A stretch of 12,065 nt of DNA, from assembly GCA_043756275.1 (NCBI GenBank), contig JAYURJ010000139.1, positions 1 through 12,065 of the forward strand, read 5' to 3'. Origin of the DNA: UKL13-2 sp043756275 (lineage in GTDB: Bacteria; Pseudomonadota; Gammaproteobacteria; Burkholderiales; Usitatibacteraceae). The notes under the pieces are model-generated. The model made no database searches. It was not told where the DNA came from and saw only the letters and a list, made by a program, of their open reading frames with translations. Both the position numbers and the translations under genes were made by a program. Positions 6,247 through 12,065 of the stretch are shown here, one piece after another; position 1 is the stretch's first letter; the number at the start of each line of letters is the position of its first letter.

Positions 6247-6849
6247 ATGTTGAAAGTTTACGGCGATGTTTATTCAGGCAACTGTTTCAAGGTGAAGCTG
6301 ATCCTGAAACAACTGAACCAGCCCTACGAATGGATTCACGTCAATATTCTGGAAAATGAAACGCGCACACCGGAATTTCTGGCCAAGAACCCGAACGGGC
6401 GCATACCGTTGCTGGAGCTTGAACACGGCGTTTTACTTGCCGAGTCCAACGCCATTCTTCATTATCTGGCCGAGGGCAGCGCGTATTTGTCAGCCGACCG
6501 GCTGGCGCGCGCGCAAGTGTTGCAATGGATGTTTTTTGAGCAATACAGTCACGAGCCATTCATCGCGACGGCGCGCTACATTGTTCGCTATCTTGGTAGG
6601 CCCGCTGAACATGAAGAGCGACTGCAGCAAAAAATGTTACCGGGTTATCAGGCGCTGGATGTGATGGAGCAACATTTGAAGGCGCGTCTGTTTTTTGTCG
6701 GCGGGCGCTACTCTATCGCCGACATTGCTTTGTATGCGTACACGCATGTGGCGCACGAAGGCGGATTTGATCTGGCCAACTATGCGGCGGTGCGCGCTTG
6801 GATTGATCGGGTGAGGGCGCAGCCGGGCTACGCGGAAATGGACGGCTGA
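6247..6849 (+). CDS. Glutathione S-transferase family protein
   Basis: The 200-residue protein has the full GST layout. Residues 1-75 are the thioredoxin-like domain with YSGNC (9-13) at the active-site position, where Ser10 or Cys13 could act on glutathione, the cis-proline in GRIPLLEL (Pro54), and AESNAILHYL (65-74), which binds the glutathione glutamyl group. Residues about 85-195 are the helical domain with the N-capping box SIAD (156-159) in GRYSIADIALYAYTHVA. The length is normal. It conjugates or reduces small electrophiles, or serves an unknown metabolite; the substrate cannot be predicted. A GGGGG run lies 5 bases before the ATG, and the gene follows the DUF2917 gene by 17 bases. It converges with the GNAT gene. 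Confidence 0.92.
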   Translation: MLKVYGDVYSGNCFKVKLILKQLNQPYEWIHVNILENETRTPEFLAKNPNGRIPLLELEHGVLLAESNAILHYLAEGSAYLSADRLARAQVLQWMFFEQYSHEPFIATARYIVRYLGRPAEHEERLQQKMLPGYQALDVMEQHLKARLFFVGGRYSIADIALYAYTHVAHEGGFDLANYAAVRAWIDRVRAQPGYAEMDG

Positions 6850-6852
6850 CGC

Positions 6853-6879
6853 GTTGCCGGTCAGGATTAAAGCGGCAAC
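6853..6879. other. Hairpin spanning the convergent 3' ends
   Basis: GTTGCCG (6853-6859) and CGGCAAC (6873-6879) form a perfect 7-bp stem with a 13-base loop. It lies between the GST stop (6849) and the end of the GNAT gene, and its loop contains the GNAT stop codon (6867). With no T-run it is at best a weak two-way terminator, or simply a by-product of the coding sequence. Confidence 0.2.
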
Positions 6880-7370
6880 TTCATGATGCGCTCGCCTTTG
6901 TCTTCCTCACCGGTTTGAATAAAGCCGAACCGTTTGTAAAAGTCTTCGGGATTATTTGCTTTGGGCACGAACGACAGCAGCATGTTCGCAGCACCCGGGC
7001 GCGACCCCGCATGAGCGATAAGCAACCGTATGGCTTGCGCGCCGAAGCCCAATTGTTGATGACGCGCATCGATCATGAAGCGCCATAACGCCACATAGGC
7101 TTTGCCTTCATAAAGCTCAGGCTCAACGCCCGCCACTTGTGACCAGTCTTCCATCATCGCGAAACCCACCGGCGTTTCGTCGGCGTAAATGCCGCGAAAC
7201 CATGCCTCTTTGTGGAAATACGCCTGCGCGATGGAAACTGCATTCGGTGCCACCAAGCCATCCTGACCGGGCCCGACTTCCATGCGGCAAAAATCGCGCA
7301 CGCTGTCCTTGGTGATTTCACGAAAGGAGACAACGGAAGTTTTGGAAAGTGCTGAGTTGAATGTCGTCAT
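6867..7370 (-). CDS. GNAT family N-acetyltransferase
   Basis: The 167-residue protein shows the GNAT acetyl-CoA fold. ALWRFMIDARHQQLGFGAQAI (from about residue 94) is motif A, with Q105-x-x-G108-x-G110 fitting the Q/R-x-x-G-x-G/A pyrophosphate loop. FYKRFGF (144-150) is the usual C-terminal motif B. The N-terminal part (FREITKDSVRDFCRMEV, then GLVAPNAVSIAQAYF) recalls the spermine/spermidine acetyltransferase-like branch (BltD type); the substrate is not proven. It has no signal peptide, so it is cytoplasmic. The gene is divergent from the GIY-YIG gene and converges with the GST gene 17 bases away. Confidence 0.88.
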   Translation of the reverse strand: MTTFNSALSKTSVVSFREITKDSVRDFCRMEVGPGQDGLVAPNAVSIAQAYFHKEAWFRGIYADETPVGFAMMEDWSQVAGVEPELYEGKAYVALWRFMIDARHQQLGFGAQAIRLLIAHAGSRPGAANMLLSFVPKANNPEDFYKRFGFIQTGEEDKGERIMKLPL

Positions 7371-7430
7371 GCAAAAATTGTAACGCCATTTACGACCTTG
7401 ACCAAAACGAATTCGGTGACAATATGCACT

Positions 7431-7715
7431 GTGAAATCTAGAAAAATTTCCAGCTCCGCACAGCCACCAGTCTCGTCATGGGTTCTGTATCTGCTCGAAT
7501 GTGAGAACGGCACTTACTACGCCGGCATCACCACCGATCTTGAGCGACGCTTTGCCGAACACGTATTCGGCATCGGCGCACGCTATACCCGCGCCAATCC
7601 GCCTGCGCGTGTAGTAGCCGTGATGGAGTTTCCTGATCGGGCGAGCGCATCGCGGGCGGAGGCGGCGCTAAAGAAATTGCCGCGTGCCGACAAGCCCGGC
7701 TACTTCCTCCGATAA
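7431..7715 (+). CDS. GIY-YIG domain protein (YhbQ/UPF0213-like)
   Basis: The domain is clear: WVLYLLECENGTYYAGITTD holds the GIY-YIG core strands, LERRFAEH holds the conserved Arg of the catalytic helix, then GARYTRANPP, and EAALKKLPR supplies the conserved Glu. It matches the small YhbQ/UPF0213 group of putative structure-specific nucleases of about 80-100 residues. The start is uncertain. No ATG is in frame before the domain; candidates are TTG 7398, GTG 7416 and GTG 7431, none with a convincing ribosome binding site. GTG 7431 (94 residues) is chosen because it gives the shortest N-terminal extension and GGTGA lies about 11 bases before it. TTGACC at 7398-7403 could be a -35 box, which would argue against the TTG start. 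Confidence 0.82.
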   Translation: MKSRKISSSAQPPVSSWVLYLLECENGTYYAGITTDLERRFAEHVFGIGARYTRANPPARVVAVMEFPDRASASRAEAALKKLPRADKPGYFLR

Positions 7716-7824
7716 CGAAAGCTGCAAACCAGCGAAAAATGACTGGAATTGGTGCGGCTTTCCAAGCATAAATAGCCTGAACGCCTCGTCAATGCTGGTG
7801 TTTATTGAAAATAAACTTGGGCGC

Positions 7825-8136
7825 TCATTCTCCGCCCAAACGTCGAAGCAGATACCCACGCGAATCAAAGTACAAGAACATATCACCGCCAGCGTAAGGA
7901 AGAGCCGCACTGCGCGGAGAATTTCGTTTCGTCAATTTGACTGCGACACGCCATTGCTTGCTTTCACGCTGCGCTTTATAGGTACATGGCGTAACGGCAT
8001 TGCAACTCGCTTTCGTATAACGCTTCGCAGCAAGTATGGCAGATGCTGCATCGCTGATTGCGCTGGAATCGGCGACAGCGGCAACGCTGATGGTCAGTGC
8101 GGCTAGCGCAGCAAAAAGTTTGGGGGATTGGTTCAT
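7825..8136 (-). CDS. Small exported protein of unknown function
   Basis: The 103-residue product has a convincing signal peptide (MNQSPKLFAALAALTISVAA, cleavage near residue 22), so it is likely periplasmic or secreted. The mature part is about 80 residues. Cys45 and Cys51 (ASCNAVTPC) could form a disulfide, and the C-terminal YAGGDMFLYFDSRGYLLRRL looks like a beta hairpin ending the domain. I do not recognise a family. No clear ribosome binding site precedes ATG 8136; a 13-base hairpin, GCTGG-AAT-CCAGC (8147-8159), lies 10 bases upstream of the start. Opposite-strand and overlapping frames here look like shadows. The 109-bp gap 7716-7824 towards the GIY-YIG gene holds nothing I can identify. 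Confidence 0.6.
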   Translation of the reverse strand: MNQSPKLFAALAALTISVAAVADSSAISDAASAILAAKRYTKASCNAVTPCTYKAQRESKQWRVAVKLTKRNSPRSAALPYAGGDMFLYFDSRGYLLRRLGGE

Positions 8137-8164
8137 GATACGTTAAGCTGGAATCCAGCGAGCG

Positions 8165-8177
8165 GTGCGAATCGCAC
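8165..8177. other. Perfect interrupted palindrome in the 8137-8272 gap
   Basis: GTGCGA (8165-8170) and TCGCAC (8172-8177) flank one base. Nearby GGTCGAA occurs twice in the same direction (8195-8201 and 8209-8215). The gap lies upstream of the small exported protein gene and downstream of the 178-residue gene, both on the minus strand, so an operator for the former is possible. It is too short to separate from chance. Confidence 0.2.
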
Positions 8178-8272
8178 ATCCGCTTGACAGCTTAGGTCGA
8201 ATCCGCCGGTCGAACGAGATGGATAGATTTAGCGTCGCAGCTGTATTCATTGGGCTCATTCCGGGCTTTCAG

Positions 8273-8809
8273 CTATAGCCAGACATTCAGAGGCAATACC
8301 TTCCGGAGTTCCTCGCACCGATACTCAATTTCGGTTTCGAGCTTATCGATTATTCGATGTAGCACACGGAGTTCAACTCGACGGAGAGGGTGGCGCGCAA
8401 CTCGACAGATGCCTCCGTCTCCTCCGGGTAACAGCTCAATTGACATTTCAAGAAGATCGGCATCTGCATGAGCAACTTCGCGGTTCCTCACATCAATGAG
8501 CGCGTCGTGAAACTCGCGCTCCAAAGAGGTGAGCACACGAAGCAATGATCCTGGAACCGTACGTTCTGCAACTGCGGAGTGGCCCCGGGAGTTAACGAAT
8601 GGCCTTGCATATGAGACTACCAACGCTGTTGTCAGAGCAGTAAGCAACGGGCTTGGCTCTTTGCGGCGGGGGAAGGGCAAGTTTGATCTAAGTATTTCTT
8701 CGACAGTTGCCTTGGCTTCTTGCAAATCGATGCGAGACAACCAGAGCCGACGGTATAGCCGCAATTGCGGCTCCAACTCTGCTTTTACGGTTACACGTTC
8801 TACCGGCAT
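8273..8809 (-). CDS. Uncharacterised protein with an RNxxxAH motif
   Basis: The 178-residue protein has no signal peptide or membrane segment and is predicted mostly helical by eye. An in-frame TAG lies 18 bases before ATG 8809, so no longer start exists in this frame. The core has ALTTALVVSYARPF (58-71) and LEREFHDALIDVRNREVAHADAD (96-118). R108-N109-x-x-x-A-H114 fits the Rx4-6H pattern with Asn after Arg seen in HEPN-type helical proteins, many of them RNases in toxin-antitoxin or defence loci. That link is only motif-level, and Rx4-6H also occurs by chance. No partner antitoxin or nucleotidyltransferase gene is adjacent. A short upstream ORF with a strong ribosome binding site overlaps its start. 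Confidence is fair that it is a gene, low on function. Confidence 0.65.
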   Translation of the reverse strand: MPVERVTVKAELEPQLRLYRRLWLSRIDLQEAKATVEEILRSNLPFPRRKEPSPLLTALTTALVVSYARPFVNSRGHSAVAERTVPGSLLRVLTSLEREFHDALIDVRNREVAHADADLLEMSIELLPGGDGGICRVARHPLRRVELRVLHRIIDKLETEIEYRCEELRKVLPLNVWL

Positions 8810-8835
8810 ACTCGATGCCTGGTTCTAGACTGCAT
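8800..8835 (-). CDS. Candidate 11-codon upstream ORF overlapping the start of the 178-residue gene
   Basis: ATG 8835 is preceded by GGGAGG with a 5-base gap, a much stronger ribosome binding site than that of the 178-residue gene. It encodes MQSRTRHRVCR and stops at 8800, overlapping the downstream ATG (8809) in another frame by 10 bases. It could be a leader peptide coupling translation, or the true start of the gene with a small frameshift between. No composition signal can be judged at this length. Confidence 0.2.
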   Translation of the reverse strand: MQSRTRHRVCR

Positions 8836-8953
8836 AAACGCCTCCCAATTACCCGAAGTGTTGTTTATCATGCCAAGGCGCGGTGGACCGGAACTCGTTG
8901 GCTGCGACGGTTTCAAGCAACAAACGCCTGGAAACACCCGCCGCTAAAGCTTA

Positions 8954-10798
8954 CTACTCAACCGTCACTGACTTCGCCAAATTCCTCGGCTTATCCACAT
9001 CCGTCCCCTTCATCAGCGCCGCATGGTACGCAAGCAACTGCACAGGAATGGCATGCACGATCGGGGAGAGCTGGCCGGCGTGGCGGGGCGCGCGGATGAC
9101 GTGTACGCCCTCGGACTCGGTGAAATTGCTATCGAGATCGGTGAAGACGAACAACTCGCCGCCGCGTGCGCGCACTTCCTGCATGTTTGATTTCACTTTT
9201 TCCAGAATCGCGTCGTTGGGTGCAATCACGACTACCGGCATTTCCGAGTCGACCAGTGCGAGTGGGCCGTGTTTCAATTCACCGGCAGGATAGGCTTCGG
9301 CGTGAATGTAGGAAATTTCTTTGAGTTTTAACGCGCCTTCGAGGGCAATGGGGTAGTGCAGACCGCGGCCGAGAAACAGGGCGTGATGTTTTTCAGCAAA
9401 CATTTGCGCCCACGCCTGAATCTGAGGTTCGAGATTGAGCGCGTGTTGCACGCTGCCTGGTACGTAGCGCAACTGTTCGAGGTAATCGGCTTCCTGCTTC
9501 GCGCTGAGGCGTCCGTGCGCCTTCGCGAGCGTGAGCGCCAGCGTGAAGAGCGCGATCAATTGCGTGGTGAAGGCTTTAGTGGAAGCCACGCCAATTTCCT
9601 TGCCGGCGCGCGTGTAAAACACCAGTTTGGAGGCGCGTGGAATGGCACTCTCGCGGACGTTGCAGATTGAGAGAGTGTTGGTATGGCCGAGTTCTTTGGC
9701 GCGCTTCAGGGCTTCCATGGTGTCCAGCGTTTCGCCGGACTGGGAAATGGTGACGATGAGTTGCTTGGGGTTCGGGATCGAATCCCGATAACGGTATTCG
9801 TGGCCCAATTCGACGTTGCAGGGAATGCCTGCGATGGTTTCGATCCACTGTTTGCCGACCATGCTGGCGTAGGAGCTGGTGCCGGAAGCGAGGATGAGGA
9901 CAGCTTGGGTTTCCTTGAAAACCTCTTTCGCGCCTTCGCCAAACAGCGCACTTTTGACGCCGACCGAAAGCAACGCTTCGAGGGTGTCGGAAATCGCACG
10001 CGGTTGCTCGTGGATTTCTTTTTGCATGAAGTGGCGATAGGGACCCAGTTCCGTTTCATCGGCCGAAAGATCCGACGTGTGGATGCCACGTTCAACCTTG
10101 TTGCCCTCACGATCCACGACGTTGATGCCTTTGCGGCTGAGCTCGGCGACGTCGCCTTCTTCGAGATACATCACGCGGCGGGTAACAGGGAGAATGGCTG
10201 AGACATCGGAGGCGATAAAGTTTTCATGTTTGTCGGCATCGCCCACACCAATCAGCAATGGACAACCAACGCGTGCACAGATCATCACGTCCGGCGCACC
10301 AACGGCGACGACACCAATCGCGTAGGCACCGTGCAAATCCCGCGCGGCGCTTTGCGTGGCCGCGAACAAATTCTTGGTCGACTTGAAATAGTGGTGGATG
10401 AGATGCGCGATGACTTCGGTATCGGTTTGCGACTCGAACGTGTAGCCGAGCGCCTTCAATCGCTCACGTTGTGCTTCGTGATTTTCGATAATGCCGTTGT
10501 GCACGACCGCGATTTCGTCGTTGGACACATGCGGATGCGCATTTGGCTCAGTGACACCGCCGTGCGTAGCCCAGCGGGTGTGGCCAATGCCGAGGATGCC
10601 GGTGAGATTTTCGGCCGCAATACCAGCTTCCATTTCAGCAACACGACCGACGCGACGGACACGACTGATGGCGTCATTGCCCGCATTGAGGACGGCGATG
10701 CCAGCCGAATCGTAGCCGCGATATTCGAGGCGCTTCAGGCCCTCGGTAAGAATGGGGACGATGTTGCGATTAGAAATTGCACCGACGATGCCGCACAT
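8954..10798 (-). CDS. glmS: Glutamine--fructose-6-phosphate aminotransferase (isomerizing)
   Basis: GlmS converts fructose-6-phosphate and glutamine to glucosamine-6-phosphate, the first step towards UDP-GlcNAc in the cytoplasm. The 614 residues match the usual length of about 609. The N-terminal glutaminase domain has the nucleophile Cys2 (MCGIVGAI), HTRWATHG (73-80) and HNGIIEN (100-106). Two SIS isomerase domains follow, with LASGTSSYAS, TISQSGETLDT, GVASTKAFTTQ and HAEAYPAGELKHGPLALV. The C-terminus, DKPRNLAKSVTVE, is canonical. GGAGA lies 6 bases before ATG 10798. The gene follows glmU by 89 bases on the same strand and probably shares its transcript. No glmS ribozyme is expected outside Firmicutes and none was recognised in the short leader. 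Confidence 0.98.
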   Translation of the reverse strand: MCGIVGAISNRNIVPILTEGLKRLEYRGYDSAGIAVLNAGNDAISRVRRVGRVAEMEAGIAAENLTGILGIGHTRWATHGGVTEPNAHPHVSNDEIAVVHNGIIENHEAQRERLKALGYTFESQTDTEVIAHLIHHYFKSTKNLFAATQSAARDLHGAYAIGVVAVGAPDVMICARVGCPLLIGVGDADKHENFIASDVSAILPVTRRVMYLEEGDVAELSRKGINVVDREGNKVERGIHTSDLSADETELGPYRHFMQKEIHEQPRAISDTLEALLSVGVKSALFGEGAKEVFKETQAVLILASGTSSYASMVGKQWIETIAGIPCNVELGHEYRYRDSIPNPKQLIVTISQSGETLDTMEALKRAKELGHTNTLSICNVRESAIPRASKLVFYTRAGKEIGVASTKAFTTQLIALFTLALTLAKAHGRLSAKQEADYLEQLRYVPGSVQHALNLEPQIQAWAQMFAEKHHALFLGRGLHYPIALEGALKLKEISYIHAEAYPAGELKHGPLALVDSEMPVVVIAPNDAILEKVKSNMQEVRARGGELFVFTDLDSNFTESEGVHVIRAPRHAGQLSPIVHAIPVQLLAYHAALMKGTDVDKPRNLAKSVTVE

Positions 10799-10823
10799 GT
10801 GGTTTCTCCAAAACGTCCGCGAC

Positions 10824-10843
10824 GATGGCCTTTAATGGCCATC
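10824..10843 (-). promoter_or_regulatory. Stem-loop in the glmU-glmS intergenic region
   Basis: GATGGCC (10824-10830) and GGCCATC (10837-10843) form a perfect 7-bp stem with a 6-base loop, 25 bases upstream of the glmS start. There is no T-run after it on the minus strand, so it is not a typical terminator. In E. coli the glmUS transcript is cut between the genes and glmS is activated by a small RNA; whether this hairpin has a comparable role is inference. Confidence 0.35.
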
Positions 10844-10887
10844 AGGCTAAACCAGAATTATGCAAGAAAAGTGGCGTGCTCTTGCGC

Positions 10888-12065
10888 CTACTTTTTCTTG
10901 ACGGGGCGTATCCAGCCGGTTTTGTTGACTTGGGTTTTTTCATTGAGCGTGAGGCCGCCGGCTGGGACATCTTTCCACACGGTGGTACCCGCACCAATAT
11001 CAGCACCTTTGCCAATCGTGACCGGTGCCACCAATTGCACGTCGGAGCCGATGTGCACGTTGTCCTCAATCACGGTGCGATGCTTGTGGGCGCCGTCGTA
11101 GTTGCAGGTTATGGTGCCAGCGCCGATGTTCACCTTTTTACCTACGGTGGTGTCGCCAATGTAGGTGAGGTGATTCGCTTTTGATCCGGCACCGAATTCG
11201 CTCGCCTTTACTTCGACAAAATTGCCGATGTGCACGTCGTCGGCCAACGACGTACCCGGACGAATGCGGGCGTAGGGGCCGATGCGGGTGTTGTTGCCGA
11301 TGATGGCGTCGTCGATGAATGAGAATGGCAACACTTCCGTGTCGGCGCCGAGCGTGCAGTTACGCAGGATGCAATTCGCGCCGATTTTTACGTTTGCGCC
11401 AAGGGTTACGCGGCCTTCGAATATGCAGTTCACATCAATAAAGACATCGTTATTTTCCCCGTCCCCGCATAACAGTTCACCGCGCACATCAATGCGTGCC
11501 GGGTCAGCCAATGTGACACCGTCGATCAGGAGGTGTCTTGCGATTTCGAGTTGATGGGTGCGTTCCAAGGCGGCCAACTGGTCTTTGCTGTTGATGCCGG
11601 TGACTTCCCACTCATGTGCTGGTGACAGTGTTTCGACACGTACACCGTCTTTGACCGCCATCGCGAGAATATCGGTTAAATAATATTCGCCTTGCGCATT
11701 GTTATTGCCCAGGGTCGGTAGCCATTTTGCAAGCAACGCGGTGGGACACGCGAGAAAACCGGTGTTGATTTCGGCAATTTGTTTTTCTTCTGCGGAGGCA
11801 TCTTTTTCTTCGACGATGGCGCGAACGTCACCCGACGCATCTCTGAGGATACGTCCCAATCCTTGCGGATTGGCGACCTGCATGGTCAGCCAGGCGAGTT
11901 TGCCGGACTGAGCGACCGCAGTAAGGGCACGAAGGGTGTCGGCGCGAATTAGCGGTACGTCGCCATATAGAACCAGCGTGACGCCATCGGTTGCGATCAG
12001 CGGCAACGCTTGCAACACAGCATGCCCAGTGCCGAATTGCGGCTCCTGCTTTGCCCAGACGAGAT
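10888..12065 (-). CDS. glmU: Bifunctional GlmU: N-acetylglucosamine-1-phosphate uridyltransferase / glucosamine-1-phosphate acetyltransferase (partial)
   Basis: GlmU acetylates glucosamine-1-phosphate and then adds UMP to give UDP-GlcNAc. The frame is open to the right edge, so about 65 N-terminal residues of the usual 456, including the nucleotide-binding loop, are outside. What remains of the uridyltransferase domain begins at QEPQFGTGHAVLQALPL, then LYGDVPLI with the metal-binding Asp, GLGRILRD, IVEEKDA, EINTGF and WEVTGIN. From about the middle it is a left-handed beta-helix of hexapeptide repeats. The acetyltransferase site is complete: PYARIRPG, FVEVKAS, KANHLTYIGD with the expected catalytic His, NIGAGTITCNYDG and HKHRT. 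The GTG at 12018 is internal, not the start. glmS lies 89 bases downstream. Confidence 0.98.
   Translation of the reverse strand, partial: LVWAKQEPQFGTGHAVLQALPLIATDGVTLVLYGDVPLIRADTLRALTAVAQSGKLAWLTMQVANPQGLGRILRDASGDVRAIVEEKDASAEEKQIAEINTGFLACPTALLAKWLPTLGNNNAQGEYYLTDILAMAVKDGVRVETLSPAHEWEVTGINSKDQLAALERTHQLEIARHLLIDGVTLADPARIDVRGELLCGDGENNDVFIDVNCIFEGRVTLGANVKIGANCILRNCTLGADTEVLPFSFIDDAIIGNNTRIGPYARIRPGTSLADDVHIGNFVEVKASEFGAGSKANHLTYIGDTTVGKKVNIGAGTITCNYDGAHKHRTVIEDNVHIGSDVQLVAPVTIGKGADIGAGTTVWKDVPAGGLTLNEKTQVNKTGWIRPVKKK

Noticed and set aside
7668..7910. 80-codon minus-strand frame with a hydrophobic, signal-like start
   Set aside because: It begins with GTG without a ribosome binding site and overlaps the end of the GIY-YIG gene and the better-supported exported protein gene; the hydrophobic start is probably an accident of frame.
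8161..8220. GGTCGAATCC, similar to a tRNA T-arm, as a possible tRNA remnant or attachment site
   Set aside because: No acceptor stem, anticodon arm or D-arm can be folded around it, and no integrase gene is nearby.
8836..8929. AAACGCCT occurring twice in the same direction (8836-8843 and 8922-8929) as possible insertion ends
   Set aside because: Eight bases is too short to separate from chance and nothing mobile lies between.
10226..11101. 291-codon plus-strand frame across glmS and glmU
   Set aside because: Antisense to two unmistakable genes and spanning their spacer; the product has no recognisable domain.

Overview
The window looks like a stretch of a proteobacterial chromosome, most likely from a betaproteobacterium with roughly 55% GC (judged by eye). 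The reasons are a glmU-glmS pair, a GcvA-type LysR regulator divergent from a DUF2917 gene, a YgfB/YecA-family protein, Hsp33, and two exported proteins with ordinary Gram-negative signal peptides. The class assignment is inference. No rRNA, tRNA, insertion sequence, phage gene or CRISPR array is visible.

Layout, left to right. (1) 1-909 (minus): a periplasmic solute-binding protein of an ABC importer, cut by the left edge, with two tandem stem-loops (931-997) in its presumed 5' leader. (2) 1138-1225: an 88-bp nested palindromic repeat that also resembles a terminator for the genes to its right. (3) 1247-2813 (minus): a probable two-gene unit, an exported protein ending in a calcium-type beta-gamma-crystallin domain followed by a YgfB/YecA-family protein. 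(4) 3085-3750 (plus): an exported Tyr/Gly/His-rich protein that seems to be a variant of the 'glycine zipper 2TM' surface-protein family without its zipper. (5) 3875-5691 (minus): the redox chaperone Hsp33 and a LysR regulator. (6) 5837-6849 (plus): a DUF2917 protein and a glutathione S-transferase, divergent from the LysR gene. (7) 6867-7715: a GNAT acetyltransferase (minus) and a GIY-YIG protein (plus), divergent. (8) 7716-8953: a more accessory-looking stretch with a small exported protein and an uncharacterised 178-residue protein carrying an RNxxxAH motif, preceded by an 11-codon upstream ORF with a strong ribosome binding site. (9) 8954-12065 (minus): glmU (cut by the right edge) and glmS, the UDP-GlcNAc precursor pathway.

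How the parts fit. GlmS makes glucosamine-6-phosphate and GlmU turns glucosamine-1-phosphate into UDP-GlcNAc for peptidoglycan and LPS; GlmM, the enzyme between them, is not in the window. Hsp33, the glutathione S-transferase and possibly the LysR regulator suggest stress handling, but no shared regulation is shown. I see no clear new multi-gene system. The most unusual single observations are an Hsp33 in which two of the four zinc-switch cysteines are replaced, the crystallin-domain fusion, the tandem leader hairpins before the transporter gene, and the nested palindromic repeat.
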